DNA from: Oscillospiraceae bacterium
GTDB taxonomy: Bacteria; Bacillota; Clostridia; Oscillospirales; Oscillospiraceae
Direction: 5' to 3'
DNA: 59,660 bases
Assembly (NCBI GenBank): GCA_018053145.1
Contig: JAGPMA010000007.1
Span: 1-59,660 of the forward strand
Below are positions 37,001 to 44,092 of this stretch, piece after piece (positions within the stretch are counted from its first letter, which is position 1; the number at the start of each line of letters is the position of its first letter). Made by a program: the position numbers and the translations under genes. The notes beneath the pieces were generated by a model. The model saw nothing but the letters and a program-made list of their open reading frames with translations, was not told the DNA's origin and did not search any database.

Positions 37001-37545
37001 TATTGTCCGATTTCTCGCAAGAAAACAGCGTAAAAAGTTTTGAAGACGGTCAATTCGTGACGCTTGCAGGGGTAATCGCAGCTTCAAAAACCAAAACAAC
37101 TCGCAACAACAGCCTTATGGCATATATTCAGCTTGAGGATGCTACGGGCACGATGGAGCTTATCGCCTTCCAGCGTGTTCTGGATGTTTCCGGAGGTTAT
37201 ATCAAGGAAAATGCACCGATTGTTGTAAAAGGGCGGATTTCTGTCCGAGACGACAAGGACCCTCAGCTTATGGTCGAAACACTTCGCCCGATGACGGACA
37301 TTGAGCCGCTTAACCGTGAGGAAATGCCAAAAGAAGAGAAAACACTTTGGGTAAAGCTTCCGTCGAAGGATGATTCAAGACTACAAAAAATTGAGAAAAT
37401 TCTTCAAATGTTCGAGGGCGAGGAGCGCATGATTATTTATTGCGAGGACACGCAAAAACGGCTTTCTGCGAGGTGCCTTATACACGATTCACTTGTCAAG
37501 GAACTTAAGGAAATGCTGGGCGAAGAAAAAGTGATGATAAAATGA
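34039..37545 (+). CDS. dnaE: DNA polymerase III alpha subunit (DnaE)
   Basis: 1168 residues. PHP domain (FVHLHVHSEFSLLDGACRI), polymerase core with GPGRGSAAGSIVSYCL and PDIDIDFCVERRGEVIEYV, the β-binding/fingers region, a helix-hairpin-helix, and an OB fold near residues 1000-1080. Firmicutes usually also have PolC; DnaE extends RNA primers. Last of the conserved hprK cluster. Confidence 0.97.
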   Translation: MSFVHLHVHSEFSLLDGACRIENMAECAKNLGQTALAITDHGVMYGTVAFYKAAKKAGIKPIIGCEVYVAPRGMTDREYGRDSSYSHLILLCKNEVGYHNLCYLVSESFTSGFYVKPRIDWRLLHEHSEGLVCLSGCIAGEIQQKLIKDDYSGAKERALELSELFGKDGFYLELQSHGIREERIAAEGIIKLHRETGIPLVLTNDAHYLKKEDSRYQDVLMCIQMGKTVDDPDRMKFEGSEFYLKSEEEMRGIFTEYPEISAAADNTSIIADMCNFDFEFGHYHLPSFPLPLGETDGFEYLKKLCDSGFEKRYAHIYSYDNSNEEIEKLRAQLSYELDMIHKMGFTDYFLITSDFISYAKNQGIPVGPGRGSAAGSIVSYCLGITDVDPIKYNLFFERFLNPERVSMPDIDIDFCVERRGEVIEYVTRKYGSDHVAQIVTFGTMAARLAIRDVGRALSVSYAECDAVAKQVPLAPGITLEEALKLSKPLRDMYDNDDRIRELIDTAKALEGMPRHASTHAAGVVISGKPVYEYVPLAKNDESVVCQFPMTTLEELGLLKMDFLGLRNLTVLERANQLVRKIIPDFDVANAPDDDKATFEMLSQGKTSGVFQLESTGMTSVCTGLKPRSIEDITAVIALYRPGPMESIPRFIECSSNSQKIRYKHELLRDILEVTYGCIVYQEQVIEIFRKLAGFSLGQADLIRRAMSKKKEKEIVKERQAFIFGDPERNIVGAVTNGVPEAVAGSIYDEILDFANYAFNKAHAVSYAIVAYRTAYMKLHYSREYMAALLSSVLDSSAKVAEYIAECREWGIKLLPPDVNESEADFTVSGENIRFGLVAIKNIGRGFINALMESRESEGKFKSFDEFCRRLYGRDLNRRAVENLIRSGAFDSMGYKRSALMRIVDKVIDGVNDSARKNIDGQLDLFSMGQENESTSKLAEPELPDIPEFTPSELMAMEKETTGLYLSGHPMDEYRVAARRAGAVSIGTILSDFSQENSVKSFEDGQFVTLAGVIAASKTKTTRNNSLMAYIQLEDATGTMELIAFQRVLDVSGGYIKENAPIVVKGRISVRDDKDPQLMVETLRPMTDIEPLNREEMPKEEKTLWVKLPSKDDSRLQKIEKILQMFEGEERMIIYCEDTQKRLSARCLIHDSLVKELKEMLGEEKVMIK

Positions 37546-37575
37546 TATCGATAGTATCTGCGTAGGAGGAACAAT

Positions 37576-38736
37576 ATGAAAAGTTTTAATTTTAGCAACC
37601 CAACGAAAATAATCTTTGGTGAGGGCACTATAAGTAAGCTTGCTTTGGAGCTAAAAAACTGCGGCAGCAATGTCCTGCTCGCCTATGGAAAAGGTGCGAT
37701 AAAAAAGGAGGGTATCTACGATGTCATTATTAAAATTCTTGCCGACTGCGGCAAGAACGTAACTGAGCTTTCGGGAATTATGCCAAACCCCACAGCCGCA
37801 AAGACCCGTGAGGGGATTGCACTGTGTAAGCAAAACAAGGTGGATTTCATTCTCGCGGTTGGCGGCGGCTCCGTTATCGACTGCTGCAAGGCCATTGCCG
37901 CAGGCAGCCTTATTGAGGAAGACTTCTGGGATGAGTTTTTTACACAGCACAAGCCAATAATAAAGGCTCTCCCAATTGGAACAGTTCTAACTATGGTGGG
38001 AACAGCCTCAGAGATGAACGGCTCTGCCGTTATTACGAACGAGGATATTAAAATCAAAGGTTCGTTCACCTCAAACGCCGCTTTTCCGGTGTTTTCGATT
38101 CTCGACCCAACATATACCTACTCTCTGCCGCAGTATCAGATGATCAGTGGAATATGTGACGTGTTAAGCCACATTATGGAGCAGTATTTCAGCGGAACGG
38201 ACGACAATGTTTCCGATGACTTGAGCGAGGCCCTGATAAGGAGCATAGTCAAAAACACGAGAATAGCGGTGAACAATCCGCGTGACTATACAGCGAGAAG
38301 CAATATTATGTGGGGCGCAACCGTGGCGCTTAATACAATTTTAGGCTGCGGAAAGACGCAGGACTGGGAAGTCCACCAGATTGAGCACCAGATTGCTGCC
38401 TATTACGATGTCGCCCACGGAATGGGACTTGCAGCTATATCAGCCTCGTATTTCAGGCTGATTTTCAAGAGCGGGCTTCAAAAGTTCAAACAATATGCTG
38501 TGAACGTGTGGAATGTTGACGAAGCGGGAAAGACTGATGATCAAATTGCGCTTGAAGGCATTGGTTGTCTTGAAGCGTTCTTCAAGGAAATCGGTGCGAC
38601 GACCTCCCTGCGAGAGTTAGGCATTGCAGACAAATCAAAGTTTGACTACATTGCTAACAGCTGCAACCTTTTAACAGGAGGCTACAGGACACTTACACAT
38701 AAGGATGTTAGGGAAATTCTAGAAGCAAGTTATTAA
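37576..38736 (+). CDS. Iron-containing alcohol dehydrogenase (butanol dehydrogenase-like)
   Basis: 386 residues, group III alcohol dehydrogenase. NAD(P) binding region VGGGSVIDCCKAIAAG; metal ligands in ICDVLSHIMEQYF and HQIEHQIAAYYDVAHGMGLA. It resembles NAD(P)H-dependent BdhA/YugJ enzymes that reduce aldehydes in fermenting clostridia. Substrate is not readable from sequence. Starts 30 nt after dnaE with its own AGGAGG; a terminator follows. Confidence 0.92.
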   Translation: MKSFNFSNPTKIIFGEGTISKLALELKNCGSNVLLAYGKGAIKKEGIYDVIIKILADCGKNVTELSGIMPNPTAAKTREGIALCKQNKVDFILAVGGGSVIDCCKAIAAGSLIEEDFWDEFFTQHKPIIKALPIGTVLTMVGTASEMNGSAVITNEDIKIKGSFTSNAAFPVFSILDPTYTYSLPQYQMISGICDVLSHIMEQYFSGTDDNVSDDLSEALIRSIVKNTRIAVNNPRDYTARSNIMWGATVALNTILGCGKTQDWEVHQIEHQIAAYYDVAHGMGLAAISASYFRLIFKSGLQKFKQYAVNVWNVDEAGKTDDQIALEGIGCLEAFFKEIGATTSLRELGIADKSKFDYIANSCNLLTGGYRTLTHKDVREILEASY

Positions 38737-38790
38737 TATTTTTACCGGAGTTAAATCACAAACCCAGCTCTTTATTTCTAGTGCTTTTGA

Positions 38791-38831
38791 AAACCAACAG
38801 AGCCACCCAATTTGGGTGGCTCTGTTGGTTT
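38791..38831. terminator. Bidirectional terminator between adh and the S1-domain gene
   Basis: Stem AAACCAACAGAGCCACCCA with exact complement, 3-nt loop. A-rich and T-rich flanks on opposite sides. Confidence 0.88.
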
Positions 38832-38838
38832 AAGTATA

Positions 38839-39309
38839 TTAATCGCGGCGACGCTTATAGCTGCCTTTCTTGTCGGTATACATGCGGCTGTCTGAAATTC
38901 GGCTGTCGGAATCCTGCATGAACTGCTTTAGCTTATCCTCAAAGCTTGCCTCGGTTGGGGCTGAGGGAGCGGAGGGCTTTTGAGTAAAACCATTAGATCT
39001 CGGAGAAAAATTGCTCGATCTGGGCTGATTAGCACGTGGCTGCTGCGGACGCTCCTGTTCTGGACGGGGCGCTGGAGGCTCGGCTTTTTTTATTGATAGG
39101 TTGATTTTGCCTGTATCGCTGAGTCCGATGACCTTGACCTTAACACTCTGTCCTTCGGCTACGTGGTCGTGAACGTCGTTTACATAGGTGTTTGCAATTT
39201 CCGAAATGTGAACAAGGCCGTTGTTCCCATCCGGCAATGAAACAAAAGCACCAAATTTTGTGATGCCTGTTATCTTACCCTCAAAAATTTCTCCAACTGT
39301 CGGCTGCAT
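38839..39309 (-). CDS. S1 RNA-binding domain protein (YabR-like)
   Basis: 156 residues. One S1 domain (about 5-75: VGEIFEGKITGITKFGAFVSL, NGLVHISEIA), then a Pro/Arg/Gln/Ser-rich disordered region and a basic end (KKGSYKRRRD). Position after divIC matches yabR of Bacillus (yabP-yabQ-divIC-yabR). It presumably binds RNA; no function is established from sequence. Confidence 0.92.
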   Translation of the reverse strand: MQPTVGEIFEGKITGITKFGAFVSLPDGNNGLVHISEIANTYVNDVHDHVAEGQSVKVKVIGLSDTGKINLSIKKAEPPAPRPEQERPQQPRANQPRSSNFSPRSNGFTQKPSAPSAPTEASFEDKLKQFMQDSDSRISDSRMYTDKKGSYKRRRD

Positions 39310-39365
39310 ATAAGAGCTGTTTCCTCCTGTTTTGTTCGATGGGTTTTTGCTGCTTATTATGTGAT

Positions 39366-39644
39366 TCAGTTATTAACATCGTAAAAAATCTTTTCGCCCG
39401 GCTTAACGAGACCGAGCTTGTTTCTCGCAATATCTTCAATCGTTTCAGGGTCTGTGCTGTGGTCGATCGCATATTGAAGTTCGGTGTTTGTCTGGAGAAC
39501 GCCGTCGACTTGAGTTTGCAATTCGTCCCGCGCCTCGCGCGCGTCCGACACCTGAACCTTGAGTGACACCAAGCTTATTCCCGCATATACGATTATGGCG
39601 AGAATGACAATTTTCGTTATAAGGCTGGCCCTCTTGAACTTCAT
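39366..39644 (-). CDS. divIC: Septum formation initiator DivIC/FtsB family
   Basis: 92 residues: short basic N-terminus, one membrane helix (about 9-28), extracellular coiled coil and the conserved end DPETIEDIARNKLGLVKPGEKIFYDV. Part of the FtsL-DivIC-DivIB division complex. ATG at 39644 with GGAGG, inside the reading frame of yabQ. Confidence 0.93.
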   Translation of the reverse strand: MKFKRASLITKIVILAIIVYAGISLVSLKVQVSDAREARDELQTQVDGVLQTNTELQYAIDHSTDPETIEDIARNKLGLVKPGEKIFYDVNN

Positions 39645-40119
39645 TTGTATCCTCCCTCCAGCTTTTCGGCGGTTTTAAGGATTTAATTGTGCACTGATGA
39701 TTATTAAACCTCATTTTATACCAGAAACTCATTTTATGAAAGAGCTTTTTCGAAAATTTAGCAAAATATTTAAGCTTTTTAAATATAAAAGCAAAAGGTT
39801 TACGCACAATGCTTAAGATTTTTACGATTATAGATATGAAAGAAGTGAAAATCCCCATAAATACACTGCTCATTAGGGAGAAGTATACAATCGAGCCAAC
39901 AAAAGCGCAAACGCAGATATAAACGCGCATTTCGCCTTTACCAGGGGCCATTGCCAGATAAAACAGAAGGAAGAGCCCGAAAAAACAAATTAGTATGTCA
40001 CATATTGCAGTGCAGACTGTACTCTTTGCACGAAGTCGTATAGATTTTGCTGCGTCATAGGCAATTCCAAAAACGATTCCTCCGGTAAAAGCACAAAAAG
40101 CGGTGATCAGTTGGAACAT
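39445..40119 (-). CDS. yabQ: Spore cortex protein YabQ with unusual C-terminal read-through into divIC
   Basis: 224 residues from ATG at 40119 (a TTG at 40134 is an alternative). The first ~105 residues are YabQ-like: four hydrophobic segments with FQLITAFCAFTGGIVFGIAYD at the start, then basic stretches. After the natural-looking end near KKLFHKMSFWYKM, the frame has no stop and continues 200 nt across divIC in another frame, giving a low-complexity Arg/Gly/Ser tail unlike YabQ. YabQ is needed for spore cortex formation. The core is firm; the real end may be earlier than drawn (lost stop or sequence error). Confidence 0.72.
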   Translation of the reverse strand: MFQLITAFCAFTGGIVFGIAYDAAKSIRLRAKSTVCTAICDILICFFGLFLLFYLAMAPGKGEMRVYICVCAFVGSIVYFSLMSSVFMGIFTSFISIIVKILSIVRKPFAFIFKKLKYFAKFSKKLFHKMSFWYKMRFNNHQCTIKSLKPPKSWREDTNEVQEGQPYNENCHSRHNRICGNKLGVTQGSGVGRARGAGRIANSSRRRSPDKHRTSICDRPQHRP

Positions 40120-40137
40120 TATTGGCTGTTCCAAGGC

Positions 40138-40422
40138 TTATTTAAATAGGCGCGACCATAGATTGCCGCCGGGAGCGGTTTCCTCATAGCCTAAGTCCGA
40201 GATAAGCCCTGTAACGACAAGTTCACCGGTGTCGAGACTGAGCTTGTCAATATGCAGGTCATTTCCGCGCAGAATAAGGCTGCCTTTGGATGTTTTTGTT
40301 ACTATCTGCCTGTCGTCAAAGCTCTCCACATCGATAACGCCCGAAACGGAGAGCCGTGTCCTGTCCTCTAAAATCACATTGTGCGGTTTTGCAGAGAGTT
40401 TTTCCTTTTCTTCATATAACAT
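40138..40422 (-). CDS. yabP: Sporulation protein YabP
   Basis: 94 residues from ATG at 40422 (GGAGG, 8 nt); the longer frame upstream is not SD-supported. Contains the YabP/YqfC fold with HNVILEDRTRLSVSGV, VESFDDRQIVTKTSKGSLILRG and a C-terminal LVVTGLISDLGY. In Bacillus it is expressed in the mother cell under sigma-E. The 4-gene order yabP-yabQ-divIC-S1 is conserved, supporting an endospore-forming host. Confidence 0.93.
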   Translation of the reverse strand: MLYEEKEKLSAKPHNVILEDRTRLSVSGVIDVESFDDRQIVTKTSKGSLILRGNDLHIDKLSLDTGELVVTGLISDLGYEETAPGGNLWSRLFK

Positions 40423-40474
40423 AGTATTTACCTCCATTTTTGTGGTGATATATACTATGCACCAAAATAATGCG

Positions 40475-41317
40475 TTATGAGCCAAAATGTATTCCGACTC
40501 TGAGCAAAGCCTCGTCGGTCATTGCCATAAGACCATCCAGATCGGAACTGTAGTTGCCTTCCCATAAAAAAACTCCTTCGGCTGCGTAATCGGTATCAAA
40601 TATAGAGGAGGCGAGCCTGCTTTTGCTAAAGGAGTATTCATCTGAGCTTGCCGTCTTTCCGTTAACCTCATAGCTTTGACTGGTTACAGCACCGCTGTCT
40701 ATGTCCATCTCGGTGTATTTGTATAGTAATCTCTCTAGAGACAAAACACCGTCGGTGTTGCTAAAGCGAATGAACTCGCGGTAAATGAAATCAGGCGCAC
40801 CGTTGCCGCTCTCCACGAGGAAGAACAATTTGTCGCTTTCCTTCTCCTGCATGAGACGGAAATCTTGAAAAGAATTAGCGTTTGCTACAACGTCAGTCAT
40901 GTGCTTGCCGCCAAAAGCTGTTCTGACAGAGTCCAAGTTCGCCGATACACATTCGACCCTGTCATCAATGATGTCGAAAAATTGCAAGCCCATGGCAGCG
41001 GAAGCTCCTGCGTCGAACAGTAGCATTTCAATGCCGCCGTCCTGATCCAAATCAATGAAACCGATGCCCTTAATGCCCTCATAAAACGCTTTAGACAGTG
41101 CGTTGTAATTATCGGACAGAAAGTCACGAAAAATCTTGGCTCGTGAGATGTTTTCGACAAGCGCCGCTTCCACCTGAGAAGTTAAGGGGGCAGTTGAAGA
41201 CGAATAATCCGGTGGACTAGAGTAGGGTGTATCAAGAGCGGAGGAGAAGCCTGCCGGGGAGCATGAACAGAGCAAAGCAAGCACTAAGGCAATAATAAAG
41301 CAGTTGTTTTTGCACAT
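40475..41317 (-). CDS. Predicted lipoprotein, unknown function
   Basis: 280 residues. Signal peptide with a lipobox-like LLCSC near residues 16-20, then a Ser/Pro-rich linker. A Ca2+-loop-like motif (DLDQDGGIEML) follows, as seen in proteins with EF-hand/dockerin-like repeats. No recognised family. It lies 52 nt upstream of yabP on the same strand, so it could be co-transcribed with the sporulation cluster. Confidence 0.7.
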   Translation of the reverse strand: MCKNNCFIIALVLALLCSCSPAGFSSALDTPYSSPPDYSSSTAPLTSQVEAALVENISRAKIFRDFLSDNYNALSKAFYEGIKGIGFIDLDQDGGIEMLLFDAGASAAMGLQFFDIIDDRVECVSANLDSVRTAFGGKHMTDVVANANSFQDFRLMQEKESDKLFFLVESGNGAPDFIYREFIRFSNTDGVLSLERLLYKYTEMDIDSGAVTSQSYEVNGKTASSDEYSFSKSRLASSIFDTDYAAEGVFLWEGNYSSDLDGLMAMTDEALLRVGIHFGS

Positions 41318-41411
41318 AAATACCTCTCCTGTTTTTGAAGTTGAGAAGTTGAGGAATAGTACCTCTCGAATTATACTCTTTTTTGAGCGGCTAATTTCGC
41401 AATTTACGTCG

Positions 41412-41447
41412 AAAAAATGTCCGGTGCGGCTTATACCGCACCGGACA
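41412..41447 (-). terminator. Terminator of the amino-acid ABC operon
   Basis: 12-bp stem TGTCCGGTGCGG with complement and 6-nt loop; on the minus strand the run of six U follows. Confidence 0.9.
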
Positions 41448-41457
41448 TTGGATTTTA

Positions 41458-42201
41458 CTAGAGAACTTTTGCCAAAAAACTCTTGAGCCTTTCGCTGTTC
41501 GGATTTTCAAACATGGTGGCTGGATTGTTTTCTTCGACAATCTTGCCCTCGTCCATGAAAATTACGCGAGAACCGACTTCCTTTGCAAAGCCCATTTCGT
41601 GAGTTACGACGACCATAGTCATACCTTCGCGCGCGAGCTGCTTCATAACGTCGAGCACCTCACCTACCATTTCGGGGTCAAGTGCGCTTGTAGGCTCATC
41701 GAATAGCATTACATCGGGATTCATGCACAACGCACGGACAATGGCGATTCTTTGCTTCTGTCCGCCCGAAAGCTGACTCGGATAAGCGTTTGCCCTGTCC
41801 TCAAGTCCGACGCGCTTAAGCAAAGCCATCGCTTGAGCTTCAGCCTCAGTCTTGCTTTTTTTGAGAATTTTTATGGGCGCTATGGTCATGTTTTTAAGTA
41901 TTGTCATGTGCGGAAACAGGTTAAAGTGCTGAAAAACCATGCCCATTTTCTGGCGGTGGAGGTTGATATCGGTCTTTTCGTCTGTTATGTCTGTTCCGTT
42001 GAAAAGAATATGCCCGGCTGTCGGAACTTCGAGCAGGTTGAGGCAACGCAGAAAGGTGGACTTGCCGCTTCCGGAGGGGCCGATAACCACAACAACCTCG
42101 CCCTTGCGGATTTCTGCGGAGACGCCGTCCAAGGCCTTGATTTTCTCGCCGTTATAGTATTTTTTCAGGTCATTGACGCGAATCATTGTATTATCGTTCA
42201 C
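41458..42201 (-). CDS. Amino-acid ABC transporter ATP-binding protein
   Basis: 247 residues, GTG start at 42201 (ATG at 42186 also possible), overlapping the permease end by 11 nt. Walker [13 protein letters not shown], signature [15 protein letters not shown], Walker [15 protein letters not shown] and H-loop VVTHEMGFA. The sequence is of the polar amino acid (GlnQ/ArtM) class, with [11 protein letters not shown]. Energises the permease. Confidence 0.94.
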   Translation of the reverse strand: MNDNTMIRVNDLKKYYNGEKIKALDGVSAEIRKGEVVVVIGPSGSGKSTFLRCLNLLEVPTAGHILFNGTDITDEKTDINLHRQKMGMVFQHFNLFPHMTILKNMTIAPIKILKKSKTEAEAQAMALLKRVGLEDRANAYPSQLSGGQKQRIAIVRALCMNPDVMLFDEPTSALDPEMVGEVLDVMKQLAREGMTMVVVTHEMGFAKEVGSRVIFMDEGKIVEENNPATMFENPNSERLKSFLAKVL

Positions 42202-42988
42202 TTACACGGAGCCTCCTTTCAAGCTTGCCAACAAGCCATGTGAAGAACATAACCAAAATGAGGTAAACAAGGGCAACTCCGAAAACAAGCGGCACAAAAT
42301 ATGTAAAGGCAACTCCGGATACGATATTACCCGCATAGGTAAGATCGGAAAGCCCTATGTAACCGGCAACTGCAGTTTCTTTCAATAGAACGATAAATTC
42401 GTTGGCGAGAGCGGGAAGGACATTCTTGAAGGCTTGAGGCAAAATGATGTAGCGCATGGTGGGCACATAGCCAAAGCCAAGGCTTCTGCCGGCCTCGGAT
42501 TGGCCGTCATCTATGGACATAATGCCGCTTCGTATTATTTCGGCAACATAGGCGCCTGAATTAATTCCGAACGCGAGAACACCGACCAGCATTTTGTTAG
42601 TTGAGGCAGCAAAGAGAACAAAAAATAGAATAAATATCTGAACGACCACCGGTGTGCCCCTGATTACGGTCAGATAAATCTTACAGACTGCGTTTGCCAA
42701 CCAAAGCAAAAACTTTTTTGGACCGGGCTGCATTTCAAGCCCGTTTTTGTCCCAGGTAACTCGAACGAGAGAAACGATTACACCCAAAAAAATGCCTAAC
42801 AGTAACGCAAAGAAAGTCAAAGTAAGAGTGTTGCCCAAACCCTTGACAAACATCATGTAGCGGTTATCATAAATGAAACATTTAAAAAACTCGTAGAAAA
42901 AATCGCTTAACCCTTTGGGTAAATCGAGCATCCACTGGGGTGCGGTGCTAAGCCATTGGGACATGACTTCGCTGATTTGTGTGCCCAT
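42191..42988 (-). CDS. Amino-acid ABC transporter permease
   Basis: 265 residues with five or more membrane helices. The EAA-like motif [34 protein letters not shown] is conserved in polar amino-acid permeases (two copies probably form the channel). Downstream of the binding-protein gene across an attenuator hairpin, and coupled to the ATPase gene. Confidence 0.92.
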   Translation of the reverse strand: MGTQISEVMSQWLSTAPQWMLDLPKGLSDFFYEFFKCFIYDNRYMMFVKGLGNTLTLTFFALLLGIFLGVIVSLVRVTWDKNGLEMQPGPKKFLLWLANAVCKIYLTVIRGTPVVVQIFILFFVLFAASTNKMLVGVLAFGINSGAYVAEIIRSGIMSIDDGQSEAGRSLGFGYVPTMRYIILPQAFKNVLPALANEFIVLLKETAVAGYIGLSDLTYAGNIVSGVAFTYFVPLVFGVALVYLILVMFFTWLVGKLERRLRVSER

Positions 42989-43013
42989 TGTATCTTACCT
43001 CCAATTGAAAAAT

Positions 43014-43035
43014 AAGGGGCAGTTACCCGCCCCTT
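43014..43035 (-). terminator. Intercistronic terminator/attenuator after the binding-protein gene
   Basis: AAGGGGC, 8-nt loop, GCCCCTT, then ATTTTT on the minus strand, between the binding protein and the permease. Probably lets the binding protein be made in excess. Confidence 0.75.
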
Positions 43036-43057
43036 ATACTAAAGCCGACTGTGAGTA

Positions 43058-43897
43058 TTATGCGGCAATATACTTGTCGATAATGGACTTGACTGTGCCG
43101 TCGTCTATAAGCTCTTGAAGTGCCTTGTTAATGGCGTCGCAAAGCGCGGTGTTTGATTTTGCAACAGCTCCGGCATACTGCTCTTCGATGTACTCGGTGT
43201 CAAGAATCTTAAGACCGGGATTCTCTGCGACAAATGCCTTTGCAGGCTCGTTATCGATTACAACGCAGTCTACCTTGCCGGTGAGAAGCGCCATAACTGC
43301 CTCAGTACCCTTGCTGTAACGGTCGATAGTTGCAAGACCTGCATCCTCAAGATCCCAAGTGGTATAAAGGTCGCCTGTGGTGTTGCGCTGTACGCCGATA
43401 ATGTGGCTTGCGCCTTCTGCCATCAAATCGTCAACTGAAGTAATGTCGCTATCCTCGGGAACGATGATGACCTGAACGCCGGTTGCATAGCTTGTTGTGA
43501 AGTTTACTTCTTCCTGACGCTCAGGAGTGACAGTCATACCGGCCATGCCGATGTCTGCCTTGCCGCCGTTAACTGCTGTGATGATGGAGTCGAACTCCAT
43601 ATCCCCGATTTCGAGAGTCAGACCAAGCTTTTCGGCTATTGCTGCTGCAATTTCTGCATCAATTCCAACAATTTTGTCACCTTCGTAGTACTCATACGGA
43701 GGGAAGGAGGCGTTGGTCGCCATTGTGAGAACTCCGTCTTTCACTGTTGTGAATTCGCCGTAGCCAGTTGTCGCGGCTGCGGAGGGCTGTGCGGAAACGT
43801 CGGTTGCGGATGCGTCATCCTTTGCACCGCAGGCACAAAGAGCAAGAAGCATTGTGAGCGCAAGAACGGCAGTTAGAATCTTTTTTAGGTTTTTCAT
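43058..43897 (-). CDS. Amino-acid ABC transporter substrate-binding lipoprotein
   Basis: 279 residues. Signal peptide with lipobox LALCAC; family 3 binding-protein signature NASFPPYEYYEGDKIVGIDAEI; later GKADIGMAGMTVTPERQE. Start ATG with GGGGTG 7 nt upstream. Ligand is a polar amino acid; an ArgR-like palindrome upstream points to arginine or related, which is inference. Confidence 0.93.
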   Translation of the reverse strand: MKNLKKILTAVLALTMLLALCACGAKDDASATDVSAQPSAAATTGYGEFTTVKDGVLTMATNASFPPYEYYEGDKIVGIDAEIAAAIAEKLGLTLEIGDMEFDSIITAVNGGKADIGMAGMTVTPERQEEVNFTTSYATGVQVIIVPEDSDITSVDDLMAEGASHIIGVQRNTTGDLYTTWDLEDAGLATIDRYSKGTEAVMALLTGKVDCVVIDNEPAKAFVAENPGLKILDTEYIEEQYAGAVAKSNTALCDAINKALQELIDDGTVKSIIDKYIAA

Positions 43898-43951
43898 TCA
43901 GTTTCACCCCATAATAATAAATAAATATCCGGTTTCTTTTCCGTGGTTATG

Positions 43952-43980
43952 ATTATATTACGGAGTGGATGAATATTCAA
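43952..43980 (-). promoter_or_regulatory. Sigma-A promoter of the amino-acid ABC operon
   Basis: On the minus strand TTGAAT (43975-43980), 17 nt, TATAAT (43952-43957). Confidence 0.85.
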
Positions 43981-44028
43981 GAGATTTTTTCAATAATTGA
44001 ATTATTCTGCATAATGCTCAAATTTAAC

Positions 44029-44042
44029 TGTATAATTATACA
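44029..44042. promoter_or_regulatory. ArgR/AhrC-like palindrome upstream of the ABC operon
   Basis: TGTATAATTATACA is a perfect 14-bp palindrome resembling ARG boxes. Neighbouring AT-rich near-palindromes (ATTATTCTGCATAAT at 44001-44015 and TGCATAATAATTA near 44048) could be further boxes. It lies ~50 bp upstream of the -35 box. Confidence 0.5.
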
Positions 44043-44092
44043 AGTGATGCATAATAATTAATAAACAGACGAATAATTATCCAAAATTAAAT

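Noticed and set aside
40423-40480. Sigma-E promoter in front of yabP
   Set aside because: A CATAGTAT-like -10 exists but no -35 at the right distance; not strong enough to list as a feature.
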